64,000 nt of DNA from Chryseolinea sp. H1M3-3 (GTDB taxonomy: Bacteria; Bacteroidota; Bacteroidia; Cytophagales; Cyclobacteriaceae), in contig NZ_JARKMY010000018.1 in NCBI RefSeq assembly GCF_029360725.1, positions 434,001-498,000 on the forward strand, written 5' to 3'. Under the pieces are notes generated by a model that did no database searches, was not told the DNA's origin, and saw only the letters and a list, made by a program, of their open reading frames with translations. Positions 15,753 to 25,124 of this stretch are shown one piece after another (positions within the stretch are counted from its first letter, which is position 1; each line of letters starts with the position of its first letter). A program made the position numbers and the translations under genes.

Positions 15753-16478
15753 CTACTCCTTGTGCAATTCCTTATCTATTCGTTTGGTCAACTCCAATAA
15801 ATACTGTTTCGTATCTTCATAGTTTTGAAGAAGTAAACGCCTCATTACAATGTATATGCGAAGCAGTTCAGCGAACTCTCTATCACTCATCAGATTTTTT
15901 GTATCAAATGGGTAAGCTCTTTCCCACATAACGACGATGCGGATTTGCTTTCTCGTGTATGGGAGGAGTTGATCGATATAAAATTTCTCAACAACGCCTC
16001 GCTCAAACCCTATTAAGCCACCATATTTAGTCGAATGTAAATTGGTTATCATTGTCCTTAGTGTATCATTGCTTATTATGTCTAGGCCAACGGATTTCAA
16101 GTTCTCGTAGGCAGATGTATTCGTTAAAAGTCTGGTGTTCCCCAATAGATTGGCAAGGTAAAATTGCAGTGAATCATGGAAAGGAATTTGGTTATCAATG
16201 TGACTTAGCACTATACTGTTAGCATTAATAATTTCACTATTGAATAGGATATTTGATTGGATGTCGTCCAAATCTAAATTCAGATTTACTTTGACTTCAT
16301 TCAAGATTTTCCTTTCCAGCCTTTGTTGTTTTGCTTTTTCATTCCAATTATTTACCTGCATGGCCAACAATATGCCAATCATTACAAGTAAAATTTCTCC
16401 TATTGCGTATAAGAGATATTTCCGTAGCCGAGGAAAATTATTAGAATAATTTAACATCTTGAAAAATCTTGCCATCAT
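15753..16478 (-). CDS. DUF6090 family membrane protein
   Basis: A 241-residue protein with the marks of the DUF6090 family, which is frequent in Bacteroidota: a basic N-terminus (RLRKYLLYAIGEILLVMIGILLAMQVNNWNE, residues about 18-48) with one membrane helix followed by NNWNE, a long helical hairpin (LERKILNEVKVNLNLDLDDIQ), and a helical C-terminus. The length is normal for the family. The function of the family is not known. It lies alone, on the opposite strand to the duplicated small-gene modules on either side (15.06 and 16.56 kb), which suggests that it entered between two copies or that the module was copied around it. Confidence 0.85.
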   Translation of the reverse strand: MMARFFKMLNYSNNFPRLRKYLLYAIGEILLVMIGILLAMQVNNWNEKAKQQRLERKILNEVKVNLNLDLDDIQSNILFNSEIINANSIVLSHIDNQIPFHDSLQFYLANLLGNTRLLTNTSAYENLKSVGLDIISNDTLRTMITNLHSTKYGGLIGFERGVVEKFYIDQLLPYTRKQIRIVVMWERAYPFDTKNLMSDREFAELLRIYIVMRRLLLQNYEDTKQYLLELTKRIDKELHKE

Positions 16479-16565
16479 GCAATTACATAGTTATTCCACT
16501 GTAACATTTCAACACAACGTGGTTCTAACTTGCCGCGAAAGGTAACTTCATTTGCGCCTTCATTT

Positions 16566-16646
16566 CAAAACCATTCTTTGCATTATGATTCTACCATGTA
16601 TTCTACAATCAATTGTCCATGAACTGAGAATAGGGAAAGCTGGGGT
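16566..16646 (+). repeat. Diverged second copy of the 15.07 kb small-gene start
   Basis: This segment resembles 15073-15150: both have CCATT and TTTGC spacing before an ATGA, then a run with CATT(C)TAC, TCAATT and ATGAA...CTGAGAA. In frame they read MTQQGLLHSIL and MILPCILQSIV. The copy at 16585 loses its frame soon after. It is best read as an old duplication with decay. Confidence 0.4.
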
Positions 16647-16658
16647 ATCCAAGGGTAA

Positions 16659-17096
16659 TTGGTTAAATCCGAGGCACTCGGGTGTTCTCGCTTTGTCCTA
16701 CCATTCGCAAGCTTATTGCTAACGCGGCTCAACTTCTTCAATAATTACTTCAAAGATGCATTTTTTGAAGGTCTTGTCGTTCAGACAACGACCAGTTTAG
16801 GTTATCAATTTAACAAAATTAATGTTGTAAGCCAGGCCAACTACTTTATGGATTTGCAAAAAATCAATAATGGTGGGCGTGGTGCAGCCCGACATGCAAG
16901 ATTTATGAATATTCCAGCGGAAGAATTTTCGATTCCTAATCTGGAACAGCAATTCCATCTTTCTATTGTCCCTGTGCTACAATCGTACAAACTGGAATAC
17001 AAGGCTCACTTTGTAGAGTTTGAAGCACTTCTTGATTTAATGACTAAAAGATTTAGGTATTTGCATGATGACGTGGATCATGAGAAACATTTTTAG
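16659..17096 (+). CDS. Hypothetical protein, probably N-terminally truncated
   Basis: An open frame of 145 codons from a TTG. The part from about residue 27 (FNNYFKDAFFEGLVVQTTTS) to the end (TKRFRYLHDDVDHEKHF) has good protein character, with a helical last third; the first 25 residues look like read-through of untranslated sequence. I take it to be the C-terminal portion of a longer gene whose start has been lost. No family is recognised. It sits between the duplicated module and a decayed SRAP copy, in a stretch that is clearly eroding. Confidence 0.4.
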   Translation: MVKSEALGCSRFVLPFASLLLTRLNFFNNYFKDAFFEGLVVQTTTSLGYQFNKINVVSQANYFMDLQKINNGGRGAARHARFMNIPAEEFSIPNLEQQFHLSIVPVLQSYKLEYKAHFVEFEALLDLMTKRFRYLHDDVDHEKHF

Positions 17097-17296
17097 TGCC
17101 TGACGGATGGTCTTAACCAAGACTTCTTATGAGTTCAGAAGCCATTCATTTATTTTATGATCCGCGTTTTAGCGAGTATGCTAAACCTTCTTTCATGTTC
17201 ACTAAATTTTATTGTTCACGGGCCGTGAACAATACAAAATAATGAACGAAAAGCTTGATTTCAACGGGATTGCCTTTGTTTTTCCGTTCTCCAACG

Positions 17297-17461
17297 AAGA
17301 ATTGAATTTAAATAAAAGAACGCTTTTTCAATTCGTGTCTAAAAATGAGATAGCCCTTATCAAAAAAAGTGAAAATCAAGGAATTGAAATGGCTTCAAAA
17401 AATTATTAACAGTTTTACGGATGCGCTAAGCGATATCATGAAAACGCATTCTACTATTTCG
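17297..17461 (+). pseudogene. Second SRAP remnant, close in sequence to the gene at 27985
   Basis: At the DNA level this closely follows 28059-28230: AACGAAGAATTGAATTTA..., then a shared run through AAAATCAAGGAATT..AAATGGCTTC, an AACAGTTTTACGGAT block and AAGCGATATCATGAAAA. Small deletions and a TAA break the frame, and both the start (with Cys2) and the remaining two thirds are missing. It is therefore a recent partial copy of the intact gene 10.7 kb away, not an independent gene. Confidence 0.75.
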
Positions 17462-17483
17462 GCGAGTGATTAAGACCCGCATC

Positions 17484-17518
17484 AAAAAAAGAGTCGGCTC
17501 GAAAGAGTAAGCCGACTC
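17484..17518 (-). terminator. Terminator after the GH76 gene
   Basis: On the minus strand GAGTCGGCT (rc of 17510-17518) and AGCCGACTC (rc of 17491-17499) form a perfect 9-bp stem with a 10-base loop, followed by seven T. It lies 13 bases past the GH76 stop codon and ends the polysaccharide locus. Confidence 0.9.
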
Positions 17519-17531
17519 CAAATCGCCCAAA

Positions 17532-18695
17532 TTAATCTTTCAACAAGGACTTGCTGTTCAGTAAGGCCATAGCTTCCATCAACATGCATCCGCTCAGCTG
17601 TGGATTCAAGTAACCTGTTGTGCCCGGAAGCATGGTCCAATTATGATTAAAAATAACTTTAGGGCGCTCTGTGCCTTTCAGCCACAACGTTTCTGCATTC
17701 TTTTTCAGATAAGCGATGTAGTTGTCACGTGCACCCAGCGGAATATTGGTATTCAATGTTAGCAACGTGAGGTAGCGTACACCGATGCCGTTGAACAAAC
17801 CACCATCACCATTGTCGCTTGGGCGCATAATGCCCGATGGAGACATTATCGGGTCGGCGATCATATTGTTCGCCGTTTTGAGTGCATCCTGCAAATACGT
17901 ATTGTCCTTGGTAATGGTAAACAGCGTAAGGGCGGCACCAATAAATGTGCCCTGGTTATAAGCAAAGCTCCAGCCCGGATCGTCTTGCAGTTTACCGTCA
18001 CCGTTACCGTTGATGCCATCATAAACCAGTCCTGACGTTTTGTTTACGAGGGTAGCCTTCTGCCAGTCATAAATTTTCTTAGCCCACGTGAGGTAGTCTG
18101 CATTTTCGGTTTCATTAAAAAGCCGCGCCGCGAGAATACATGCTGGTGCATTCGCAGGCGTATTTTTATAACCAAGCTGCGATTTTCGCCAGGCTATACC
18201 TCCGCCCATGGTTTCGTTCCATCCGGTCTTAATATCGTTCCATAATATTTTGGAAGCTTCCAACCATTTTGCATCGTCAGTAGCTTCATAGGCACGCAGC
18301 ATCGCCAACGCGTTCCATTCCATATCATCGTAAAATTCATTTAAAAATGTGTCGCCATTTTTTGCTTTTACGCCAACGAACCATTCATCCATGTATTCAA
18401 CGTATTGCCTATTGCTGGTTCGGAGGTAAGCATCGACCAGCACGTCCAGAGCGTGCGCCTGGGGCCAGTAGTGAAACTGTCCATCCCCCGGACTGGCGTT
18501 CTGGTAATACTTCCCGCCATTCCAGAAATTATGATTGAGGGACGTAATACTGCTGTCAGCAATGGCAGTCCATTGAAATTTGTATGTATTCGATCCGGAG
18601 CCCGGAGTCGCCTCATCTTTCTCCGGCTCCAGGCAGGACAGGCAAAGCAGTATATTAAAAATGAAAAGTGTGTACACGTGCAACTTGATTTTCAT
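17532..18695 (-). CDS. GH76 family lipoprotein, probable alpha-1,6-mannanase
   Basis: A 387-residue surface enzyme of the (alpha/alpha)6 type. A signal peptide with a lipobox ending LSC places Cys21 as the lipid anchor. The catalytic double aspartate of GH76 is visible as FYDDMEW (Asp123-Asp124). Other family marks are the FWNGGKYYQNASPGDGQ start, the WPQAHALDVLVDAY helix, GGGIAWRKSQ, and DDPGWSFAYNQGTFIGA. GH76 enzymes cut the alpha-1,6-mannan backbone of fungal cell walls; the enzyme would act at the cell surface and hand fragments to the SusC/SusD pair. It is the last gene of the leftward polysaccharide operon, 36 bases after the SusE-like gene, and is followed by a strong terminator. Confidence 0.92.
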   Translation of the reverse strand: MKIKLHVYTLFIFNILLCLSCLEPEKDEATPGSGSNTYKFQWTAIADSSITSLNHNFWNGGKYYQNASPGDGQFHYWPQAHALDVLVDAYLRTSNRQYVEYMDEWFVGVKAKNGDTFLNEFYDDMEWNALAMLRAYEATDDAKWLEASKILWNDIKTGWNETMGGGIAWRKSQLGYKNTPANAPACILAARLFNETENADYLTWAKKIYDWQKATLVNKTSGLVYDGINGNGDGKLQDDPGWSFAYNQGTFIGAALTLFTITKDNTYLQDALKTANNMIADPIMSPSGIMRPSDNGDGGLFNGIGVRYLTLLTLNTNIPLGARDNYIAYLKKNAETLWLKGTERPKVIFNHNWTMLPGTTGYLNPQLSGCMLMEAMALLNSKSLLKD

Positions 18696-18731
18696 AAGAT
18701 TTCCCCCATACCAGCGTATGTCAGCGTATCA

Positions 18732-19892
18732 TCAATGGATAACATACTCGCTGGCATATGGCTCCTCCGTTGTAAATTTTAATGCAAAGTCAGCGACTTT
18801 CCCCTGGATCGCCGTTCGGTCCAGTTTCCATGCATGATTCCATTGATCGTTATTTTCAATCAGGTAGGCGTGAAAGTAGGATGGATCGGCACTGCCGTAT
18901 TTTCCGTCCTGGCCAGGACTGTCATCGGTCTGATAACCCCACCATTCTTCGAAGTCCGCTGTGCCATCGTTCAACACAACTTTGTATTTATGCCGCTCTT
19001 CCAGACCCCAGGGAACGGAGCTTAATGTAACGGTAACGCCATTGATTCGCCAGATACCGCCGCCATCATAGTTCAGGTCATACAAAACTTTATTTTCCCA
19101 ACAATACCAAAAACCGACAGACTTCACCTCATCGATCCTAGCGGAAATAGCATTGAAGTCAACCCTTATCCGGTAAACTTTTTCTGTACCCGAATAGGTG
19201 GTTTCACTGTCGGTCCCGACAACCTTCTGCCCATCTTCTTCAGTTATAAAAAATGTTCTCGCACTACCCGACAATCCATCAAGGAATTTGTAGTTACCAG
19301 GCGCAAGCTTCGTATAGATCTCAAACTTTCCTGGTGCTGTTTGTTTCATTTTTAAAGCTTGCGAAACATCATCCCCACCTTCTGTTGCAGTTCCTGTGAT
19401 GTATAATGCTGAGGGAAGCACAGCGAATCCGCCCGGTCTTTCCAACTCAATTATTTTTGATGTCGGTGTGATTTTAATGTTACTCCCTTTTGACGCAAGC
19501 ACCGTCCACTTGAATTTTTTCTTTTCAAAAAAATCAGCACCACCCATAGATGCAATTGAATTGAGGTCGGCGTGAGAAAGCGTTAGTTTATTTTCAACGC
19601 CTTTTCCATTGGAAAGGGTTGAATAAAACGGCGCAGAAAAATCACCGTCCACCTGGTCAAACACAACTTCATACAAAACCAGGGAGCCATCCTCTGCCCT
19701 CGCGCGATCCCATTGAAAATCGGTAGAGATATTTTGTGAAGGCTTCAATGCAATTGAAACGTTGTCTTCAGGAGCGAGAAGATTTTGAACCTCTGTAAGA
19801 TTAAGATTCAGGTCTTCTTCGTCATCACATCCGATTATTGTTATGAGCAAACAAAGAGAACTATAGAAGAAAAGATTTTGTAAATATTTCAT
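18732..19892 (-). CDS. SusE/SusF-like surface glycan-binding lipoprotein
   Basis: From the ATG at 19890-19892 the protein has 386 residues; a longer frame starts 36 bases earlier but this start gives a clean lipoprotein signal (hydrophobic stretch ending ITIIGC). The first module (about 25-150) is a SusE-type beta sandwich with FQWDRARAEDGSLVLYEVVFD; a further module with ALYITGTATEGGDDVSQALKM resembles the starch-binding CBM-like domains of SusE/SusF, and a third has WYCWENKVLYDLNYDGGGIWR. Such proteins bind glycan at the surface and assist uptake but have no catalytic site. It lies between SusD and GH76, which fits a mannan-binding accessory role. Confidence 0.85.
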   Translation of the reverse strand: MKYLQNLFFYSSLCLLITIIGCDDEEDLNLNLTEVQNLLAPEDNVSIALKPSQNISTDFQWDRARAEDGSLVLYEVVFDQVDGDFSAPFYSTLSNGKGVENKLTLSHADLNSIASMGGADFFEKKKFKWTVLASKGSNIKITPTSKIIELERPGGFAVLPSALYITGTATEGGDDVSQALKMKQTAPGKFEIYTKLAPGNYKFLDGLSGSARTFFITEEDGQKVVGTDSETTYSGTEKVYRIRVDFNAISARIDEVKSVGFWYCWENKVLYDLNYDGGGIWRINGVTVTLSSVPWGLEERHKYKVVLNDGTADFEEWWGYQTDDSPGQDGKYGSADPSYFHAYLIENNDQWNHAWKLDRTAIQGKVADFALKFTTEEPYASEYVIH

Positions 19893-19921
19893 AGGGTTGG
19901 GATTTAAAGCTTGAGATGTTC

Positions 19922-21523
19922 TTACCATCCAGGGTTATTTGGATTCAAGTTGTTGTTTTGATCTACTTCAGACTGTGGTATTGGCCAGAGGTAATGTTTT
20001 GGCGCTTGAAAAGTCCGTTGCTCGACGATCAAATATCCATGCTCGTCTTGTGGAAATTGACCAGACACTTTAATTCCCTTAACCGGTTGATTCAATACCT
20101 GATCTGCGATTTGCCAGCGACGGATGTCGAAAACTCTAAGGCCTTCGAATGCAAGCTCAGAACGCCGCTCGCGCCGAATAACTTCACGCAGGGATTCTTG
20201 CAAGAGCGCTGGGTCAAAGTCCAGTGCAGACGGTTCAGTGAATCCGGCGCGTTGTCGAATGGGCTTAATTGTTTTGTCCCAGACCTCGGTTGAAAATTGA
20301 TTCAACTCATTCTTAGCTTCTGCATACATCAGCAGCACATCAGCGTATCGCAGGAGAATCAAATTGACACTGGAATTATAGTTCGTTGCTGTTCGGTCAT
20401 AATACTTTCTGAAATAGAAACCTGTAGCAGAAGCGCCCTGGTCTTCGATGGTATTGGTAATGGGGTCAGCCCCTGGCTCGGTAAGAATAGTTTGCGTGCT
20501 GCCATCGAAGTCCACAATTTCCGAGTTGTGATGAACAATCGTCGCTTCCAATCGTGGGTCACGGTTTGCATAAGGGTCGCTTTCATCAAATCCGGAACCC
20601 GCATCACTGATAGCCTTACCGTTAGTCATGATATAGTCATCTACCAGTGACTTGGTAGGCACGAGGTTAGACCGGAGCTTCCCTACGGTTTGTGGCAAAA
20701 AGAATCGTTGTATGCTTTGCAGCCTTGCACCTCCGAATTGCAGGTCAAGAATAATTTCATCGTTATATTCAGCACCTACCGTAAATAAGGCTTCGTAATT
20801 GTCATAAAGAGCAAAAGCCCCGTTCTCTGTAGAGTTAATGAGTTTTTCACAATCAATGACAACGTCGTTCCAGTTTCCCGTGTAAAGATTTACACGTGCG
20901 CGGATGCCGATGGCTGCTGCCTTCGTAATCCGGCCCCGGTCTGCCTCCCCATAAGAAACCGGGAGATGCTGTTGGATATCATTCAATTCATCTCGTACAA
21001 AAGCAATTACGTCGCTTGCGGCCGTTCTTTGAAGTGATGTTGCTTCCGAAAGCGTTAATACATTCGTTACCAGTGGAACGTCACCATACCATGTTGCCAG
21101 GTGAAAAAGCGAAAATGCACGAATGAAGCGCGCCTCCGCTTTTATGCGATTGATCATTTCAGGCGTTGATCCTGAAATACGATCGACATTTTCAATGACG
21201 ATATTACACTTTCGTATGGCCGCGTAATGAAAATTCCATTCGTTCACCACACGTGCCGTCCGCGCATCATAACCGCCGCTTGCAATCTGTCCGACGCCAT
21301 CAAACGAGTTTGATTTGTTATAGGCATTGTCGCTTAATGCGTCGTTGGCGAAGAAGTAATCCGCCGTGTACATGTTTTCATAACATGCAGTCAGCGCGTC
21401 CAACGCATCTTTCTCAGTCTTCCAAAAAGAAGATTCAGTGAATTCCCTTGTGATTGGTTGGTCAACGTCCTCGCAGGAGAGAAGGCCCGCAACCATTATA
21501 GCTATTGTAAATATTCGTTTCAT
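19922..21523 (-). CDS. SusD/RagB family outer-membrane lipoprotein
   Basis: A 533-residue lipoprotein (signal ends GLLSC, Cys17). Family marks are the early ITREFTESSFWKTEKDALDALTACYENMY helices, RFIRAFSLFHLATWYGDVPLVT in the TPR-like core, LRYADVLLMYAEAKNELNQ, and the final LREVIRRERRSELAFEGLRVFDIRRW. SusD-type proteins sit on top of the SusC channel and act as a hinged lid that holds the glycan. It starts 17 bases after the SusC stop and is co-transcribed with it. The cargo is inferred to be alpha-mannan from the GH76 enzyme in the same operon. Confidence 0.95.
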   Translation of the reverse strand: MKRIFTIAIMVAGLLSCEDVDQPITREFTESSFWKTEKDALDALTACYENMYTADYFFANDALSDNAYNKSNSFDGVGQIASGGYDARTARVVNEWNFHYAAIRKCNIVIENVDRISGSTPEMINRIKAEARFIRAFSLFHLATWYGDVPLVTNVLTLSEATSLQRTAASDVIAFVRDELNDIQQHLPVSYGEADRGRITKAAAIGIRARVNLYTGNWNDVVIDCEKLINSTENGAFALYDNYEALFTVGAEYNDEIILDLQFGGARLQSIQRFFLPQTVGKLRSNLVPTKSLVDDYIMTNGKAISDAGSGFDESDPYANRDPRLEATIVHHNSEIVDFDGSTQTILTEPGADPITNTIEDQGASATGFYFRKYYDRTATNYNSSVNLILLRYADVLLMYAEAKNELNQFSTEVWDKTIKPIRQRAGFTEPSALDFDPALLQESLREVIRRERRSELAFEGLRVFDIRRWQIADQVLNQPVKGIKVSGQFPQDEHGYLIVEQRTFQAPKHYLWPIPQSEVDQNNNLNPNNPGW

Positions 21524-21540
21524 AAAATTTGCGTCAAGGG

Positions 21541-24500
21541 TTAGAATTTTATGTCAATACCAGCAGCAAGGACTTTTGCATTCGGATAATTTCTGCCTGC
21601 AATCGGGTCATAGTTTGAAAAATTGAGCTTATTATCAAACTGCGTAAACTCTGCATCGATGCCTATTTTTCTAAAGCGCTTTGGCGAAAACGTTACCAGG
21701 TTTTGCGCTGAAAAATAAATCCTCAAGCTTTGAATGCCAGCTTTGCTGATCCACGATTGTGGCAACGAGTATCCTATCTGCAAATTTTTTAAACGGAGGT
21801 ATTTTGTGTCAAACAACCAGTAATCGGAATAGGCTGTATTGTTTGAGTTAGTAGACGTGCTTGCCGTCAAACGAGGGTATGTTGCATCCGGATTAGTGGG
21901 TGTCCAACGATCTTTGTGTTGTACAAAAGCGTGCTCTTCGTTATTGTGAAACGCTTCAACAATATCGCCTCGCAGGTATTGAACTCTTTTGCCAACACCT
22001 TGCCACAACATCTGGAAATCAAAATTTTTCCATGTGGCGCTATAATTAAAACCGAACGTAAACCGTGGAAATGGATTACCTAGAATGTAACGATCGTTAC
22101 CGTCAATTACACCATCGGAATTTTTATCGATATAGCGAACATCGCCAGGGTTCACACGCTGATTGTATGCGAACGGAACGCTTGGAGCGTTTTCAAGATC
22201 ATCCAAATTCTGGTACAACCCATCGGACTTATAAAGGTAATACGACGAAATAGGAAATCCTTCTTTGATGATGTAGTTGAAATCAGAACCGAGAATCTGT
22301 TCTTCCCCTACGCGAATAACTTTATTGGTGTTATCCGCCACATTGAATCCAACGGTATGGTTAACATCACCGGTGGTTGTTCTCCAGTTTAGCATAAACT
22401 CCCACCCCACATTTTTTACTTTTGCGAAGTTTTGAATGGGCGAGCTTAATCCCAAAGTACCCGGAACAGAGGGTGTGAAATAAATTCCATCCGTGTCTTT
22501 GTTAAAGTAGTCGAAAGAAAGGGAAAGGCTGTTGTCGAAGAGATTTACATCGATGCCATAGTTGGCCATCGTTGATCTTTCCCACTCGAGCTCAGGATTC
22601 ACTGGAGAAAATAAGACACCTTGGGTAGCAGTGTTATTAAAGCTGTATTGCGCCTGGTAAAATTGGTCATCTGCCGGATCGTAAATCACTCGTGACAAAT
22701 AATTAAACCCGCCAATATTTGAGTTACCCACCTGACCAATGGAGTAACGTAGCTTCACTTCGCCCACGTTATCTCTAAAAGGCTTCAAAAAGTTCTCCTC
22801 TGTTACACGCCACCCCAGAGAAACAGCGGGAAAAAAGAACCAACGGTTATCGGGCGCCAGCACTGAAGCGCCATCATACCGCCAGGTAAATTCCGCAAGG
22901 TACTTATCACGGAAAGCATAGTTAACGCGGCCAAACACAGAATTGATAGTCTTCCTTTCAGGATTGGTGATCCCGTTATAGTTGGTGATGTTGCCTGTAA
23001 TATTTCCATTTTGATCTCTGGTGAAATCACCTCCAATGATATAATCGTCGTCGAGCACAGTACCGTTGACTCTATACGCAGACACGAACGAATAATTCGA
23101 TACGTAATCACTCCGGTATCCCACCAGCACCTTGCCGTTGTGATCACCGAATTTTTTTTCATACTCCAGCGTCGCGAAAAAAGTTCGTGTAAGGTCGCTC
23201 CAGTTTGACTTCCGCTGTTCATTGAATTGTGGTGGTGCGGCCGTGGTGTATTGAGGTGCATACGTAAATTCGCGAACCTGAAGTTCTTCATTGTAGAATG
23301 AATAGTTAGCTGAAGTGTTGACGTTAAGTCGCAAATTTTCGATCGGCGTTACCGTTACGTTTAATACGCCAAGAAGATTATTGGATTGCGTGCTTTTAAA
23401 ACCCCCGTTGGAAAGCTGCGCAAAAACACTGTTGCTGGTCAACGGTGGAACAACAAAATTTCCTGCTTCATCCACTATCGGGTAGATGCGTGGCGTGCGC
23501 ATCGCATCCCTGACCATGATACCTGTTGAAAACGGATGGTTCCTGTTAACGCCATGGGTATAGGCAACGTTGAGATCAGTCTTGATCAATTTATTAAGTT
23601 GTGTAGAGATGTTGGTCCTGAAATTATATCGCTTATAGTAAAAACGCTTATCACGCGGTATATAGTCACCGTTAAACATGCTTTGTTGATTCATGTATCC
23701 GGCAGAAAGCAGGTAACTTGTGTTCTTACTGCCTCCCGTTATACTAAGATTTTGATTTTGCTGAGGCACCACGTTATTGACGAACTCATCATACGCCCAG
23801 GGATAGGATCCTGCTGCCCGTTGATCAGCGATTTGTCGTGGTGTGAACTGCGGCGGTAAATTGGAATTGTTAAGCGCTTCATTCTTCAGCGTCATAAACT
23901 CCCATCCTTCCACCGCCTTTGGCGTCGTGGTCGGAGACTGAAGTCCAAACATCCCATTATAATTGATGCTCATCTGTTCATCTCTCTTGCCACTTTTAGT
24001 AACAACATAAATGACACCGTTCGCCGCCTGCGATCCATAAATTGCCGAAGACGCAGCATCTTTCAATACCGTGATGCTCTCCACGTCATTTGGGTTCAGG
24101 TAGTTCAATCCCAGTGAACCTACATTGACACCGTCAACAATAATTAGCGGTGAATTATCAGTAAAACTTCCAACGCCACGGATATTAAGAGTTTGCACGC
24201 TTCCTGGTTCCGCTACATTCTGTTGAATGATGAGATTGGGAGCAAGCCCCTGTAATGCCTGGTACATGTTTGTAACGGGCCTGTTTTCAAGTTGGCCGGG
24301 GTTAATCGTGCTAACCGCTGCCGTAACATTTTTCCGCTCTTGTGTACTGTATCCTACAACAACAACCTCTTGAAGCGTTTGCACATCGGGGTTTAGCTGT
24401 GTTGTAATTTCCGTTCTGTTGCCCACAACTTCCTCGACATTACGATAGCCAACGAAGCTTACGACAAGCACTGCATTTTCGTCCGTAACAGTGAGCGAAT

Positions 24501-25098
24501 AACTGCCAAGATTGTCGGTAACCGTACCGTTGGAGGTACCCTTTTCGATGACATTTACGCCTGGCATTCCTTCGCCGGTTTCATCAATAACCTTTCCCGT
24601 AATTTGGATAGCCGCAACCACCGATACCGTTGCCGGTTCATTCTCGTGGCGAGGCCTCACCTGGCTCACCGTATCACCCACGATGTCCGAAGTATCATCT
24701 GATTTTTTTTCGTACTTGTGCGAATCTTCCGCCTTAAAAATCGTATAGTATTTGTCGGACACCTTGTAATACCGAAGCTTGAGTGGATGGAGCGCATTTT
24801 TTAAAGTTTCTTCCAGGCTGTTCCGGATCTCAACGTCGTCGCCAATCTTTTTATCTTTCACAACCGAGCTTTCAAAAGTGAAGTGGACCTGAAAAGTTTT
24901 TTCAACAGCCGACAAAAAGCCTTTAAGAGGCCTTAGGGATTTTGGATTGTCTTTTGAACGATCGAGTGTTTTTGTCGATTGACTTGCACGGCTCTGACTC
25001 AAAAGGGAAGCAGTTATCTGTGCAGATGCAGCAGTGCTTGAGAAAAGTAGCACGAGTAAAGCTGCCCGGATGACAAAGTTTTGTAAAAGTATTTTCAT
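21541..25098 (-). CDS. SusC/RagA family TonB-dependent receptor with STN domain
   Basis: A 1185-residue outer-membrane transporter. After a signal peptide it has an STN domain (about 57-124, FLSAVEKTFQVHFTFESSVV), a carboxypeptidase-regulatory-like domain (about 167-250, ITGKVIDETGEGMPGVNVIE), a TonB box/plug (QEVVVVGYSTQERKNVTAAV, VTNMYQALQGLAPNLIIQQ, GVGSFTDNSPLIIVDGVNVG), and a 22-strand barrel to the end (ending in AAGIDIKF, with a C-terminal Phe). The STN domain is what talks to the FecR anti-sigma factor, so this receptor both imports oligosaccharide and reports it. It heads the SusD, SusE and GH76 genes and follows FecR and sigma, giving a complete signalling and uptake locus. Confidence 0.96.
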   Translation of the reverse strand: MKILLQNFVIRAALLVLLFSSTAASAQITASLLSQSRASQSTKTLDRSKDNPKSLRPLKGFLSAVEKTFQVHFTFESSVVKDKKIGDDVEIRNSLEETLKNALHPLKLRYYKVSDKYYTIFKAEDSHKYEKKSDDTSDIVGDTVSQVRPRHENEPATVSVVAAIQITGKVIDETGEGMPGVNVIEKGTSNGTVTDNLGSYSLTVTDENAVLVVSFVGYRNVEEVVGNRTEITTQLNPDVQTLQEVVVVGYSTQERKNVTAAVSTINPGQLENRPVTNMYQALQGLAPNLIIQQNVAEPGSVQTLNIRGVGSFTDNSPLIIVDGVNVGSLGLNYLNPNDVESITVLKDAASSAIYGSQAANGVIYVVTKSGKRDEQMSINYNGMFGLQSPTTTPKAVEGWEFMTLKNEALNNSNLPPQFTPRQIADQRAAGSYPWAYDEFVNNVVPQQNQNLSITGGSKNTSYLLSAGYMNQQSMFNGDYIPRDKRFYYKRYNFRTNISTQLNKLIKTDLNVAYTHGVNRNHPFSTGIMVRDAMRTPRIYPIVDEAGNFVVPPLTSNSVFAQLSNGGFKSTQSNNLLGVLNVTVTPIENLRLNVNTSANYSFYNEELQVREFTYAPQYTTAAPPQFNEQRKSNWSDLTRTFFATLEYEKKFGDHNGKVLVGYRSDYVSNYSFVSAYRVNGTVLDDDYIIGGDFTRDQNGNITGNITNYNGITNPERKTINSVFGRVNYAFRDKYLAEFTWRYDGASVLAPDNRWFFFPAVSLGWRVTEENFLKPFRDNVGEVKLRYSIGQVGNSNIGGFNYLSRVIYDPADDQFYQAQYSFNNTATQGVLFSPVNPELEWERSTMANYGIDVNLFDNSLSLSFDYFNKDTDGIYFTPSVPGTLGLSSPIQNFAKVKNVGWEFMLNWRTTTGDVNHTVGFNVADNTNKVIRVGEEQILGSDFNYIIKEGFPISSYYLYKSDGLYQNLDDLENAPSVPFAYNQRVNPGDVRYIDKNSDGVIDGNDRYILGNPFPRFTFGFNYSATWKNFDFQMLWQGVGKRVQYLRGDIVEAFHNNEEHAFVQHKDRWTPTNPDATYPRLTASTSTNSNNTAYSDYWLFDTKYLRLKNLQIGYSLPQSWISKAGIQSLRIYFSAQNLVTFSPKRFRKIGIDAEFTQFDNKLNFSNYDPIAGRNYPNAKVLAAGIDIKF

Positions 25099-25124
25099 AG
25101 CAATGTTTAGGTCGTAAGTTTTTT

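Noticed and set aside
19916-20650. Plus-strand frames opposite SusD and others opposite SusC, GH76 and fabD
   Set aside because: They follow the codon pattern of the true genes on the other strand and have no domain character.
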